From Odobenus rosmarus divergens (taxonomy: Eukaryota > Chordata > Mammalia > Carnivora > Odobenidae), in assembly GCF_000321225.1 (NCBI RefSeq), contig NW_004450266.1:7159245-7223244 (forward strand): 64,000 nucleotides of DNA, written 5' to 3'. A program made the translations under genes and the position numbers. Shown piece after piece: positions 22,305 to 31,600 of the stretch (its first letter is position 1; the number at the start of each line of letters is the position of its first letter). The notes under the pieces were generated by a model. The model saw nothing but the letters and a program-made list of their open reading frames with translations, ran no database searches and was not told the origin of the DNA.

Positions 22305-22440
22305 TGAGAAGAGAGATGACTAGGGTAAGGTCCCTGCCCTCTAGAAGCTCACAGTCTAGTTGCGTTCATGTGCAAGCCGTTCACCCCCAGCTAGATTGTA
22401 AGCTCCTTGAGGGCAGTTACCATTTCACACACAGCAGTCC
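22305..22440. repeat. inverted pair of L2 3' fragments underlying MIR708
   Basis: CTAGAAGCTCACAGTCTAG (22341-22359) is L2 complement and CTAGATTGTAAGCTCCTTGA (22391-22410) is L2 sense. Their head-to-head arrangement makes the hairpin. L2 origin of mir-28/mir-708-type microRNAs is established. Confidence 0.85.
22331..22418 (-). ncRNA. MIR708: microRNA precursor mir-708
   Basis: An 88-base hairpin, the length I recall for human mir-708. Read on the minus strand, the 5' arm (miR-708-5p, 22408 down to 22386) begins AAGGAGCTTACAATCTAG and the 3' arm (miR-708-3p, 22362 down to 22341) begins CAACTAGACTGTGAGC; both agree with the known mature sequences at every base. The arms pair almost fully, with one A-C mismatch inside the 5p/3p core and a CCCTC/GAGGG clamp at the base. 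The terminal loop differs from the human loop, as I remember it, at four bases. Known of the family: it shares the seed AGGAGCU with miR-28-5p, derives from LINE-2 DNA, lies in TENM4 intron 1 and is induced with its host by CHOP in ER stress. It is processed by Drosha and Dicer from the host intron. Inference: functional and intronic here. Confidence 0.97.
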
Positions 22441-22690
22441 CTCGCCAACCATGGGGGTCAGGTTTCTGAAATCCCCTGGGGCAGAAGTCAGGCTTGAGGA
22501 ATTTAGGACCTTACTGGGGAAAAAATAGGGTTAGGGGAATGAAGTCACGAGTGAACTTATGAAATCATCATACTTTTTACATTGACATAGAGAAAAGTCA
22601 ACAACAGCATATTCAAAACATTGAATATCGGTGATAATTAAATTATCGACGTACTCTTAAATTAGCAACATATACTTTACAATTTATCTT
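22432..22690 (+). repeat. possible Tigger-like DNA transposon remnant
   Basis: CAGCAGTCCCTCGCCAACCA, TCAGGTTTCTGAAATCCCCT and the AT-rich tail resemble TcMar-Tigger non-autonomous elements. It begins 14 bases from the mir-708 hairpin base. Weak match. Confidence 0.35.
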
Positions 22691-22699
22691 CACCATCCA

Positions 22700-23128
22700 C
22701 CCCTTCAGGAGAGCCCTCCCCTTCCCGTGTTAACAATATGCTTGTAAATCCATTTTTTCATTGCTGGAAAAAATACACTTGGTAAGAGTCATTTTCCTTT
22801 GTATGTTTCCCCATGCAGATGTTCGATGCCTTTTGGGTTTTATGACTCCGAGCTACTGCTTCCTATCTCTTGGTCCTGCTCACAAGTGCATACCACATCC
22901 TGACAGGTGGGGTGGGTTTCTGATTGCTGATGTACTCCCTCCCACACTTCTTTCTCTCCCACTACACTGCAAATACCTCTGCTCTAGTCTGCCATACACT
23001 TCACCTACTTCCCTCTTCCCAACCTCTGGGCAGATTTCATCACTGCCCCGGGGTTGACCTTGATTCCCAAGGCTTCTGAAGGAATATGCAAATGGAGAGT
23101 GGTCAGTGTTAGAATTCCGGAGTCTTTC
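22700..23128. other. no recognised feature
   Basis: Unique sequence 5' of MIR708 in the host transcript. No exon signal. Confidence 0.4.
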
Positions 23129-23129
23129 T

Positions 23130-23205
23130 TCTGTAGACCCCAGCACATTGTGCACTCCCTAGCTCCCAGTAGGTGCTCAAAGAATTCTTGCTGAACTGAG
23201 CAATA
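23130..23205 (+). repeat. L2 LINE 3' end
   Basis: CTCCCAGTAGGTGCTCAAAG AATTCTTGCTGAACTGAG is the sense L2 terminus. Confidence 0.7.
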
Positions 23206-23209
23206 TCCT

Positions 23210-23600
23210 AGCCCAAAATAAAGGATGTGGATTTTATTTCTCTTTCCACTCACTGCTCTGGATGAATATTAAACCTTGCACACAGCATAAATATTGAAAT
23301 ATTTGTAGGCACATTTAATTTTCCCTTCTGACAGGTCATGATGACAAGAAGGAACTAATAGATGCAATCTATCTGCATTCACGAAGGCAATTTTGAGTTC
23401 CACATGACATGCTGTCAATAGACTCAAAAGATATGGCCCTTTAGTGAAGGAATGCTCCATCTTTTCCAGCTCAGAGACCACGTGGATAAAGCAAAAGACC
23501 TACTAACCTGAGAGTTCCCCGTGCATGTTCATGGCACAAAAGGCTATCATCACCTTGACTCAATGAAAGGACTAGCACCGTTTTTGATGAGATACCAACA
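23210..23600. promoter_or_regulatory. non-repetitive AT-rich block, candidate conserved element
   Basis: About 390 bases without a recognised repeat, with ATAAATATTGAAATATTTGT and TAGATGCAATCTATCTGCAT. It lies within 1.2 kb upstream of MIR708. Enhancer role is a guess from composition. Confidence 0.25.
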
Positions 23601-23624
23601 AGACAATGTCTTTTCAATGAAATA

Positions 23625-23920
23625 AGAATCAGTTACATTTACACAGCACTTCACAGTTTACAAAATGCTCCCGTGTACATTTTTTTAAATCGTATCCGTT
23701 CTTACAGCTACTCTGGGAGGTGGTCAGAGAAGGCACTGATTATTTCCATTTTGCACATGAAGAAACTGAGGCTTGCCCTAAAGAAAGGGGTCAAAAGGGG
23801 GGTGGGGCAACTCACTAGTGAAATCAAGCCCCCCTCCCATTATTGTTACCAGCTGGGTTACATACGAAAAATAAAACTGAACTGCAATGCTGTTCCACCG
23901 TCTGGTAATCAATCGCCAGC
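23625..23920 (-). repeat. MIR SINE
   Basis: CATTTACACAGCACTTCACA, TTATTTCCATTTTGCACATG AAGAAACTGAGGC and CAACTCACTAGTGAAATCA in the order of the MIR complement. Confidence 0.8.
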
Positions 23921-24074
23921 GCCCAGGACGTAGCCTTCACCTAACGCCTGCACCTCCCCGCCACCTGTCCTCCCTATCCACTAGCCACCGTGCAAGTTTA
24001 GTAGCCAGCCTGGCCCATGAGGATGTTTCAGCTCATGACCTTGGGGAAAGGTAATAAATACACGTTTGGTACCA

Positions 24075-24320
24075 CATGGATCAGAAAGGGCGCTCAGCAC
24101 TTCTGTATGCATGATCTCACTTTATCCCCCCAACAGCCCGGCGAAGGACGCTGTGCTGTTCCCATCCTGTGGATGAGGAGGTTGCCAGAGGTTTAGTGAT
24201 TTGCCCAAATCCCAGGGCTTTCAGTGCAAGAACATGGCTTAAAGTGAGGCTGCCCCCTTTTCACCTTTCCCATTATTCTCACAGGCCCATGCTTGCTAAG
24301 TAGTGGGACTAAAATTTAAA
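24075..24320 (-). repeat. MIR SINE
   Basis: ATGATCTCACTTTATCCCCC, GTGGATGAGGAGGTTGCCAG and TTAGTGATTTGCCCAAATCC: MIR complement. Confidence 0.7.
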
Positions 24321-24419
24321 CCCCGGGGTCATTTGATCCTAGATTCTTGGGTAATGTTTGCAACATACTCCTCTACTTCCAAAGAAGCAAAGCAAAGGTA
24401 GGCTGGTAATAGATCCCTG

Positions 24420-24610
24420 GGGGACCTCCCACAGGCCTTATCTCATTTAATCCTCTACAAAAAACTCCCAGTGATCGCTCCCTCAGAGACGCAGACACCG
24501 GGACTCACAGAGTGCCTTAGCTTGACCAAGGTCAGATGCCTAGAGAGTGACAGAGCCGGAATTTGAACCCAGGCTCCGTTCCTGGACAGCAGGGTAGCCC
24601 CAAGGAAGCA
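24420..24610 (-). repeat. MIR SINE
   Basis: TTATCTCATTTAATCCTCTA, TTGACCAAGGTCAGATGCCT and CCGGAATTTGAACCCAGGCT: MIR complement. Confidence 0.8.
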
Positions 24611-24614
24611 GCTC

Positions 24615-25005
24615 ACCAGCCGGGAGCCAGGAGTACTCTACCTCCCTCTCCCAGCTCAGCACTAACGAGGCTTAGAAGGACCTGACCCTCAGAGGAGACA
24701 GCTATCAGAGGGCAAAAGCCTTCAGCAAAGGGCCCTCACAGGGACTAATGACCTGACATTAGGATTAAGTCCTGCCCCACCCCCACAAAAAGCCCCAAAT
24801 CCTTTGTGAGAAAAAATAAATCTGTTATCTTAAATGACTTTACTGGGATAGTCTGGTTTCAAGGAAGTGGGGGTCGAGTCCACTCATGCATTTATTTCAT
24901 AGGGATCTTTAACCAACTGGCAAAGGGCAAAGACCAGCGAGCACCAGCCAAGAGAAGGCAAGGTTCAAGTCTGACACATGGTTCCAGTGCAAACAAAAGG
25001 TACGG
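24615..25005. other. no recognised feature
   Basis: Unique sequence, purine-rich in parts. Confidence 0.4.
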
Positions 25006-25007
25006 CA

Positions 25008-25345
25008 GCAGGGACAGAACAGGGCCTGGGGGCTGCCCGGGGCTGGGGGAAGGGAAGGAAGAATGACCGCTTCCTGGGGGCTGCCCAGGGCTGGGGGAAG
25101 GGAAGGAAGAATGACCGCTTCCTGGGGGCTGCCCAGGGCTGGGGGAAGGGAAGGAAGAATGACTGCTTCCTGGGGACAGGGTTTCCTTTCAGGGCAGTGA
25201 AATGGTCTTGGAACTAGACCACGGGGATGGTCGCACTACACCGCGAATGGACTAAATGTCAAAGAGTTGTACACTTCACAATGGTTAATGGTGAATTTTA
25301 TGTTCTGCAAATTTTACCTTAGTTTTTAAAAAAGGTGGGGAGAGG
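25008..25345 (+). repeat. L1M 3' UTR fragment
   Basis: GGCTGCCCGGGGCTGGGGGA, ACCACGGGGATGGTCGCACT, ATGGTTAATGGTGAATTTTA and TTTTACCTTAGTTTTTAAAA are the end of an old L1M 3' UTR. Its GC-rich part is triplicated (25025-25175). Confidence 0.8.
25025..25175 (+). repeat. 48-base tandem repeat, three copies
   Basis: Copies start at 25025, 25073 and 25121, with a 7-base partial at 25169. The unit holds CCTGGGGGCTGCCC and GGGAAGGAAGAATGAC. The copies differ at only one or two bases (CGG/CAG in the first, CCG/CTG in the last), so the expansion is recent. Being a multiple of three, it gives a 16-residue repeat in a chance plus-strand frame. Confidence 0.97.
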
Positions 25346-25684
25346 AAAGGTGCCATGTGCTGAGCAGAGTGTGTCGGACAGATGATGCCTCAGGAAGCGT
25401 TTGTTAGCTGAAGCCAGTCCTCTTGTAACCGAAGCTGTGGATACGGAGACTCTTCACGGAGGGCGTGCTCAGCACCAGGGCTGGGCATGTGCACACACGC
25501 GCATTTGTTCACCCAGTAAGGGTGCGCATGTTTGTGTGTTTATGCAATTGGCCGAGGGGACAACCTTCAGAATTAAATGTTTGCAGCTTGGTGCTACACT
25601 TTCCAAATTCACCAGCAGTAGTAATAATTAGAAGAACAGCAATGACAACAAGGGCGCTATCAGGGTGTGGCTATGGTTAAATAA

Positions 25685-25905
25685 TGCCAGCACTCTTTAT
25701 GGAGAAACTGCTGCGAGCCAGCCACCTTGATACATGTCTCCCCTGCACCATCTCATTTAATGCTCATGACAACCCACAAGAAAGGAACACTCTCCATCTT
25801 TCAGGTGAGGAAACTGAGACCCACAAGGCTAAGTACTTATCCAAGGTCATGTATCAATAAGGACAGAACCAGGATTTTAATCAGGTCCATCTCACTGATG
25901 CCTGT
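25685..25905 (-). repeat. MIR SINE
   Basis: CCATCTCATTTAATGCTCAT, TTTCAGGTGAGGAAACTGAG and TATCCAAGGTCATGTATCAA: MIR complement, near full length. Confidence 0.88.
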
Positions 25906-25989
25906 AATGTTGGGGGGGAGGTGGAGAGAGTATATTCAGTGTTTAAAACTGTGGGAAAAGTCTCAAAATATAGACAAGCAGTTTTAAAA

Positions 25990-26345
25990 GACACATCACC
26001 ACATTAGCCAAAAATAGCCACTATTAACACTCTAACATATATACTTCAAATTGCTTCTGCATTTTATATAGTCAAAATAATGCTATAGATGCAATTATGT
26101 ATTGTTTTCCCCTTGCATTGTACTATATTTTCCCACATCTCTACTAGCTCCCATATATATAATTTTGAACAGCTATATATATTCTGTCCCAGGGATATGC
26201 CATAACTAACTTTTATCTTACTGTTGAGCAGGTGAGTACTTTCCAGCCATCTGTGCATATAAATAATGCTGTGGTGAACACTTCTGCCCATCAACTTTCT
26301 CTGCATTTCTGGTTCTTTCCTAAGGATTTTTGGATTCTACATGTG
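25990..26345 (-). repeat. L1M 3' UTR fragment
   Basis: AGCCACTATTAACACTCTAA, AGTCAAAATAATGCTATAGA and AAATAATGCTGTGGTGAACA follow the complement of an L1M 3' UTR. Confidence 0.65.
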
Positions 26346-26364
26346 CAGTGAACCTTATGTCCTC

Positions 26365-26480
26365 ATCTAGAGCACTGGCTGGCAACAGTATCATTTCTGG
26401 AGGTTTCTACAAATACACGCCCCTGGCTCCACCCAAGAGCTAGGACCAGAATCTCTGGGTGGGGTTGGGGCTCACTCCGG
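26365..26480 (+). mobile_element. MER5/MER20-type hAT remnant, partial
   Basis: GCACTGGCTGGCAACAGTAT, CCCTGGCTCCACCCAAGAGC and CAGAATCTCTGGGTGGGGTT. The right end is missing. Confidence 0.5.
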
Positions 26481-26851
26481 TGGCTCTGGTCTTCACCACT
26501 GCCCCAGGACTGATGCTCGCCACCTCCCTTCCTGGCCTGACTGCACTGACATGCAGTCTTGACCAAAGAGAAGGTTCCCCTCCTCTCTACATTAACTCCT
26601 GGCTGCTAAGCCCGGGGTCTGTTGGCTTTCATCTTGCTTCCAAACTTCCTGCTCCATCTTCATGGTTCTGCCATGCCTCCAAACTACCTGCACTGTTAGT
26701 AACCTAATTTTTAAAATCAACTGAATTTGTTTCTTTATTCAATTTATTCAAAAAGGGAACATGCACCTCATTATGGTAAGTTAAAAAAAAAAACACCATC
26801 TCTTCATGGATAGAAGAAAAATCTCAAAAAAAAAAAAAAAATAACAATGAG

Positions 26852-27040
26852 AGGCACCTGGGTGGTTCAGCCAGTTAAGCGTCTGACTCTTGGTTTCAGC
26901 TCATGTCATGATCTCAGGTTCCTGAGATCAAGCCCCACATCGGGCTCCATGCTCAGCGGGGAGTCTGCTTCTCTCTCTCCCTCACTCCCCCTGCTCATGC
27001 TTGCTCTCTAAAATAAATAAATAAATCTTTTAAAATACAA
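26852..27040 (+). mobile_element. CAN-SINE
   Basis: Head AGGCACCTGGGTGGTTCAG, core CATGATCTCAGGTTCCTGAG, box GCGGGGAGTCTGCTTCTCTC and an AAATAAATAAATAAAT tail. It inserted after an A-rich stretch; at best a degenerate duplication (AACAATGAGA / AACACTGAAA) is visible. Confidence 0.93.
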
Positions 27041-27299
27041 AAAACACTGAAAACAAAACAAGGTACATACTTTCACCTTCTTATCCAAACTCAGGGCTTT
27101 GTTAAAGTAGGAGATTAGGCAGTGTCCGGGAGATATTAAAAACCTACTAGTGGCACAGTCAGGCTCTCTCCTTGACTAAATCACAAAGATTGAAAAGGAA
27201 CTGAAACAGGGCTTTTTGACCATGTGATTCAATGCTATTTAATACTCTGCTTAGGTAACACATCTCCCACCACTTGGTATCAGTCCCTGTTGGCAAACA

Positions 27300-27440
27300 C
27301 TGATCTAGTCCAACCTTCTCCACTTACACACGAATAAAAGAGGCTGAGAGTTAATTGACAGGCCTTTGTCACATCTAAGCCTGGCAGCAAAACAGAACCA
27401 AAAATCCAGGTCTCCTGGCTCCTAAGTCTTATTTGATCAC
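27300..27440 (-). repeat. possible MIR-like fragment
   Basis: CTAGTCCAACCTTCTCCACT, then AGGTCTCCTGGCTCCTAAGT, resembles old MIR or related medium repeats. Family uncertain. Confidence 0.35.
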
Positions 27441-27604
27441 TCTTTGAAAACTTCATTTTTAAAAAAAATGTTGGGCAGTGGAGTATCTAGGGAGAAAAAT
27501 ATACTTTTACTTTGATATTTGTTTACAAGACCTCAAAGTATACTATTGATAGAAGAGATTAAAGATAGAAGCATTTCTTTAAACAAAAAAATTCAATCAG
27601 GAAG

Positions 27605-27810
27605 TAATTATTGACCATCTACTTGTGTGCCAGACCCTATGCTGTGTGCTTGCGTATAAGAGAATATGAGACAGCTTCTGGCCCCCACACCACAACCTGA
27701 CAGTGCATGTGGGCAATGTCTGGACTAGACGTCACATCTGTGACGTCTTGATCATTCATTCAACTCATTACTCCGCAAATATGTATGAGCACCTACTATG
27801 TGTCAGATTT
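27605..27810 (-). repeat. L2 LINE 3' fragments
   Basis: GTGTGCCAGACCCTATGCTG (27626-27645) and, further right, AGCACCTACTATGTGTCAGA (27788-27807) are L2 complement phrases. There may be two separate pieces. Confidence 0.55.
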
Positions 27811-28064
27811 CCATAAATGATTTTTTAAGGTGGCACTCGTGGTTTCTTCTAGGCAGTTACTCTGGTAACTGCACTTACTGCTAAGATTCAAATATAAGGA
27901 ATGGCAGGGTTTAAAAATATCATTCAAATCAGCCATAGAAAACTCTTTTATAAAACTTATGCTGAACTCCTTAATGAAGGATGCAATTTAAAAAGCACTA
28001 CACCATTTAGCTACTATTACTAACAGCTAACATGAGCGAACCAATCATATAATTATTAACAATT

Positions 28065-28275
28065 AGCTAATATTTATTGGATTCTTATGATACACTTGAC
28101 ATTATATTCACCACTTCAGCACACACTCACTTAATCCTCACAAGAATCCTGTAATGGATTATCATTATCTGCACTATACAGAAAGTGAGACTTACAGGGT
28201 TAAATTACTTCCCCAAGATCACATAGCTAATAAGCAGTAAGACCTAGATTCAAATCCAGAGAGCTGAGAGTTTAG
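28065..28275 (-). repeat. MIR SINE
   Basis: AATATTTATTGGATTCTTAT, ACTTAATCCTCACAAGAATC CTGTAATGG and CAAGATCACATAGCTAATAA: MIR complement, near full length. Confidence 0.85.
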
Positions 28276-28435
28276 AGCCTTCCAAATTTGAAAGACATTC
28301 TTACTAGAGGAAAAAATAAATGTTTGTTGGAATTTTCCTCACTTTAATTATACTGACAAAAAGGAGAGGAAATTTCACAGCTCCTCCAAAGTTTAACTGT
28401 ATATAAGTAGATAACAAATGGGTGATGACAGTATT

Positions 28436-28608
28436 TCCCCAGCTTTGGACTGTACCAGAATCACCTAGAGGATGGGACCCTACCCCCTAGAGTTTGCCAT
28501 TTGCCATTGGTCATGTCTAGAGGGGACTCTGAGAATCTGCATTTCTAATGAGGTCTCAGGTGATGCTGATACTGCTAGTCTGGAGACCACACTTTGAGAA
28601 CCATCTGG
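28436..28608 (-). mobile_element. MER20-type hAT-Charlie remnant
   Basis: On the minus strand it begins GGTTCTCAAAGTGTGGTCTC, then AGCAGTATCAGCATCACCTG and CATTAGAAATGCAGATTCTC, which is the MER20 plan. The far terminal repeat is degenerate. Confidence 0.85.
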
Positions 28609-28611
28609 TTT

Positions 28612-28852
28612 GGGGACCACAGGCATTAAAATTAGACAGACTTGGGTCAGAATCCAATCCTTCCTCTGTCTGATTTTTCCACTTGCTTTATGTGTGACCT
28701 TGGGCAAGTCACAGAGGCGAAGCTCCTTCTCCATAAAGGAGAATAGCACTATTGGGTTGGAGACGGTCATTGTAAAGATTACATTAAATAAAGTTAGGTG
28801 CATGGATCTGCCAAATACCTGGGATGTAGGAGGTACTCAATAAATTGGGTCA
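28612..28852 (+). repeat. MIR SINE
   Basis: CAGACTTGGGTCAGAATCCA, GTGACCTTGGGCAAGTCACA and GGAGGTACTCAATAAATTGG: near full-length MIR. Confidence 0.88.
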
Positions 28853-29209
28853 CCGATACATGATTCACAAGAGAGAACACATACTTCTCCACAGAACGCA
28901 CAATTCAAAAGAGAAAGGAACAAAACTGTATTTTGGAGGATAGCGATATTTCATCCCAAATAATCATATTTGTCTCTTCTATGTATAAAGATGTTAGGAA
29001 ACGGTGCCTGATAAGAAAGGAAGATCTCTGTGTTGGGAAACGCATCCAAGTCAAATACCAGCAGCTCAGGGAAGGCCGCTCCTGCCCAGCGCCGCCATCC
29101 GCGGGGGCAACATCACAGGGCACAGAAGAAACTCATGGACGGCTTGGCTTGTAGGCAAAACCAGAGGTGCCTGCAGACATCTGGGCTTTTGGGGGAGCAG
29201 CTCACTGCA

Positions 29210-29340
29210 GGATTAATAATTATAAAATAACAATATAATTGCATGGGCTTTGTAAAGCATTTGACTGCTGAATGGAATAAATGGGAAGTATTAAGTAGTC
29301 CTTTTTATCTTCCTCTGCCTGATTTATAAAGTGTCATCAA
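29210..29340. promoter_or_regulatory. candidate conserved AT-rich element
   Basis: GATTAATAATTATAAAATAA, ATTGCATGGGCTTTG and TGATTTATAAAGTGTCATCA sit in a repeat-free block beside a TG microsatellite. Homeodomain and POU-type cores are clustered. Inference only. Confidence 0.3.
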
Positions 29341-29349
29341 TGGGGGTAT

Positions 29350-29376
29350 TGTGTGTGTGTGTGTGTGTGTGTGTGT
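29350..29376 (+). repeat. (TG)n microsatellite
   Basis: About 13 TG units. Confidence 0.95.
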
Positions 29377-29379
29377 TGT

Positions 29380-30285
29380 TTGTTGCCGTTGGTTTTAAAG
29401 TAAGCCGCAGAGACAAATCTTGTTGTGAGCTTCTCTTCCAGAAAAAGCAGAATATATTAAGGGCTGGGAATTGGCCTCAGGGCTAAATATAGCGGTGTGG
29501 CGGAGCGGTGAAGAGCCGGGACACATTTTGAGCTGTTCCATGAGTTATCTGCAGCATTGAAAGGTAGATCCTGGTACGACTGAGCTGGACCTAACGCATC
29601 TAATGAGGGTCTATTTCTAAGGCATTTGTGAGTTCTCTGGCTAAAGAAGAGTGAGCCTATTTGTGTGACCCAGAGAGAGGAGTCAAGGAGACAGAGAGGC
29701 TGGCAGAGACCCAGGCTGGCCAGCGATCTGCACCTGCGGGGCCTAGGCTGATAAGCCTTTGCCCTTAGAAGTTCAGGTTGCCACAGAGCAGTGTGGAAGA
29801 AGGGCTCAAGGAAGCATCCTGGCTGTAAGCACCCTAGCTCCTTTGCAGCCATCCCCTTCCATTCGGGTCTCAGCTCGCTCAGATGCTGCCCCTCTGCCCT
29901 TATGCCATCTGTAACAGGCACTACAGATGCCCTCAACCTTCCTGCAGCTGCTGTGGACAGTCCCCACACCATGAAGCCTTCACCCCAGGTCAGACACTTG
30001 CTGGAAATTGTCTGGCCCTGTAAACCCATGTGTGGGGCAGGGTGGAAACCCCTGGAAGTTAACATCCCTGGAAGCAATCCACAACCAGTGAGGAGCACAA
30101 GTTGGTAGAGGGATACCCCAGCTTTCTTGCCACCTGATGGAACAAGCGTCTGGCAAGTGCTTCAGTGTCTCCCTGGGGGTCCTTGGAGGACGGAGCTGGC
30201 CCTCTGCCCACAGGGGCGACCGGGCCATGCACACTCTATTGGCTTTCCTCCCTTCGGCGTCTACCTTTCCTGCTCCCTCGTCATA
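29380..30285. other. no recognised feature
   Basis: About 900 bases. The 213-codon minus-strand frame at 29457-30098 has no recognisable domain or splice context and I do not call it a gene. Confidence 0.5.
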
Positions 30286-30374
30286 CCCCCTGGAATCACC
30301 TCAAAAATAAACTATTTTATACCCACATCCTTTCCTCCAGGTCTGCTTGGGGAGAACCCAAACCAAGACATTAT

Positions 30375-30560
30375 CTCAGTGCCCCTCACTCCTCCGGTCC
30401 TTGTTTTGCATAGCACCCTATGTAATTTCCCTTCTGGCCACCCTCAGATTCATTCTCTCATCTTACTTTCCTCACCCAGGACAGGGCCTGGGTCTGCTCC
30501 ATCCCCACCACCTGGCACTGCGCCTGCCCATGCTCAACAAATATTAACTGGCGAAATGAG
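30375..30560 (+). repeat. L2 LINE 3' end
   Basis: GGACAGGGCCTGGGTCTGCT and CATGCTCAACAAATATTAAC are the sense L2 terminus. Confidence 0.65.
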
Positions 30561-30689
30561 TCCGTGTTTGCCATTTGGAAATGGCTTCCTCCTAGAACAG
30601 TTTATATAAATGGATTACACTCTCACCTCTTGGTATCAACTCCCTTTTTTTCCCAAAATAGAGTCCTATCCTAATGCGTATCCATGCAC

Positions 30690-30895
30690 AGGCAGAGAGG
30701 TTTCACGGAAAGGGATCTGGAATTCAGAGAGCTGTGTGACTTTGGGCAAATTATCTGCCTTCTCTGATCCTCCTTGAGGCCATCTGTAAACAGGAAAGAG
30801 TACTGCCTGCCTAATGGGTGTACAGCAAAGGCTATAAGCTTAGAGATGTAAAGAGCCTGGCCCATGGCAGGCCTTTAGTCAGTGTGAGTTCCTTT
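30690..30895 (+). repeat. MIR SINE
   Basis: GAGAGCTGTGTGACTTTGGG CAAATTATCTGCC, CCATCTGTAAACAGGAAAGA and GAGCCTGGCCCATGGCAGGC: MIR core to 3' end. Confidence 0.8.
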
Positions 30896-31037
30896 CATCC
30901 TGTTTCTTCCTCCTTTCTTCTGTCTCAGTCTCCAGAGTAGGTCCTACGCTCCGTAGGGAGAACAGAGACTTGGAGCACCTCTTTCCGAGCCTGGCGCCTC
31001 TGTCCCCAGCTCCCTTGCTAATCAACCCTGTCCCTTT

Positions 31038-31078
31038 GCACGCACGCACACATGCACGCTCACACGCACGTGCATGCT
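31038..31078 (+). repeat. CA-rich simple repeat
   Basis: CACGCACGCACACATGCACG with variants. Confidence 0.85.
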
Positions 31079-31149
31079 AGTGGGTGGAGTCCCTACATTA
31101 CGCCGTCAACATTCCATATTCCAATTTTTTTCCACGTCCTACCTCCACA

Positions 31150-31300
31150 TAGTAAGCACTTCCAGGTAGGTCCTGACCATAGAGGCCAGTTGGCCATTTC
31201 ACAGTCAGGGAAAGTAAGGCCCAGAGATGGTAGATGATTGCACAAAGCCCGAGTGCTAGGAGGACACAGAGCCTGCCTGACTCCTCAGTCCTCCCTCCCT
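31150..31300 (-). repeat. MIR SINE fragment
   Basis: AAGTAAGGCCCAGAGATGGT and AGGACACAGAGCCTGCCTGA: MIR complement. Confidence 0.55.
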
Positions 31301-31459
31301 TCTGGGGCCCACTGCCTTCGTCAGGCTGCTAGCGAACTCCAGAGGCTGCAAGGCTGTGACGCAGGAATGCCCTAAGGGCCTGCTGAGGACCCTGATTCCT
31401 GTGCAGAATGGCCCCCCTCTTACTTTTGTTGCCTGAAATGTGATGCGGTGCCCTGGACA

Positions 31460-31600
31460 CTGGCCTAGGCAAGCCCTTTGAGGTAGGTACTCTTAGCCCA
31501 TTTTCAGCTAAGGAAGCTGAGGCCCAGAGGGATTCAGCCATTTGCTCTCCACCGCAGAGTGAGTGAGTAGTGAAACGAAGAATCAAATCTGGGTATGTCC
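31460..31600 (-). repeat. MIR SINE fragment
   Basis: GAGGTAGGTACTCTTAGCCC, CAGCTAAGGAAGCTGAGGCC and GAAGAATCAAATCTGGGTAT: MIR complement. Confidence 0.65.

Noticed and set aside
25468..25490. REST/NRSF half-site (CTCAGCACCAGGGCTG)
   Set aside because: The left half resembles RE1 but the right half does not match; too weak to call.
29457..30098. 213-codon minus-strand open frame
   Set aside because: No domain, no flanking splice signals, and a competing plus-strand frame; length is within chance for a 64 kb window.
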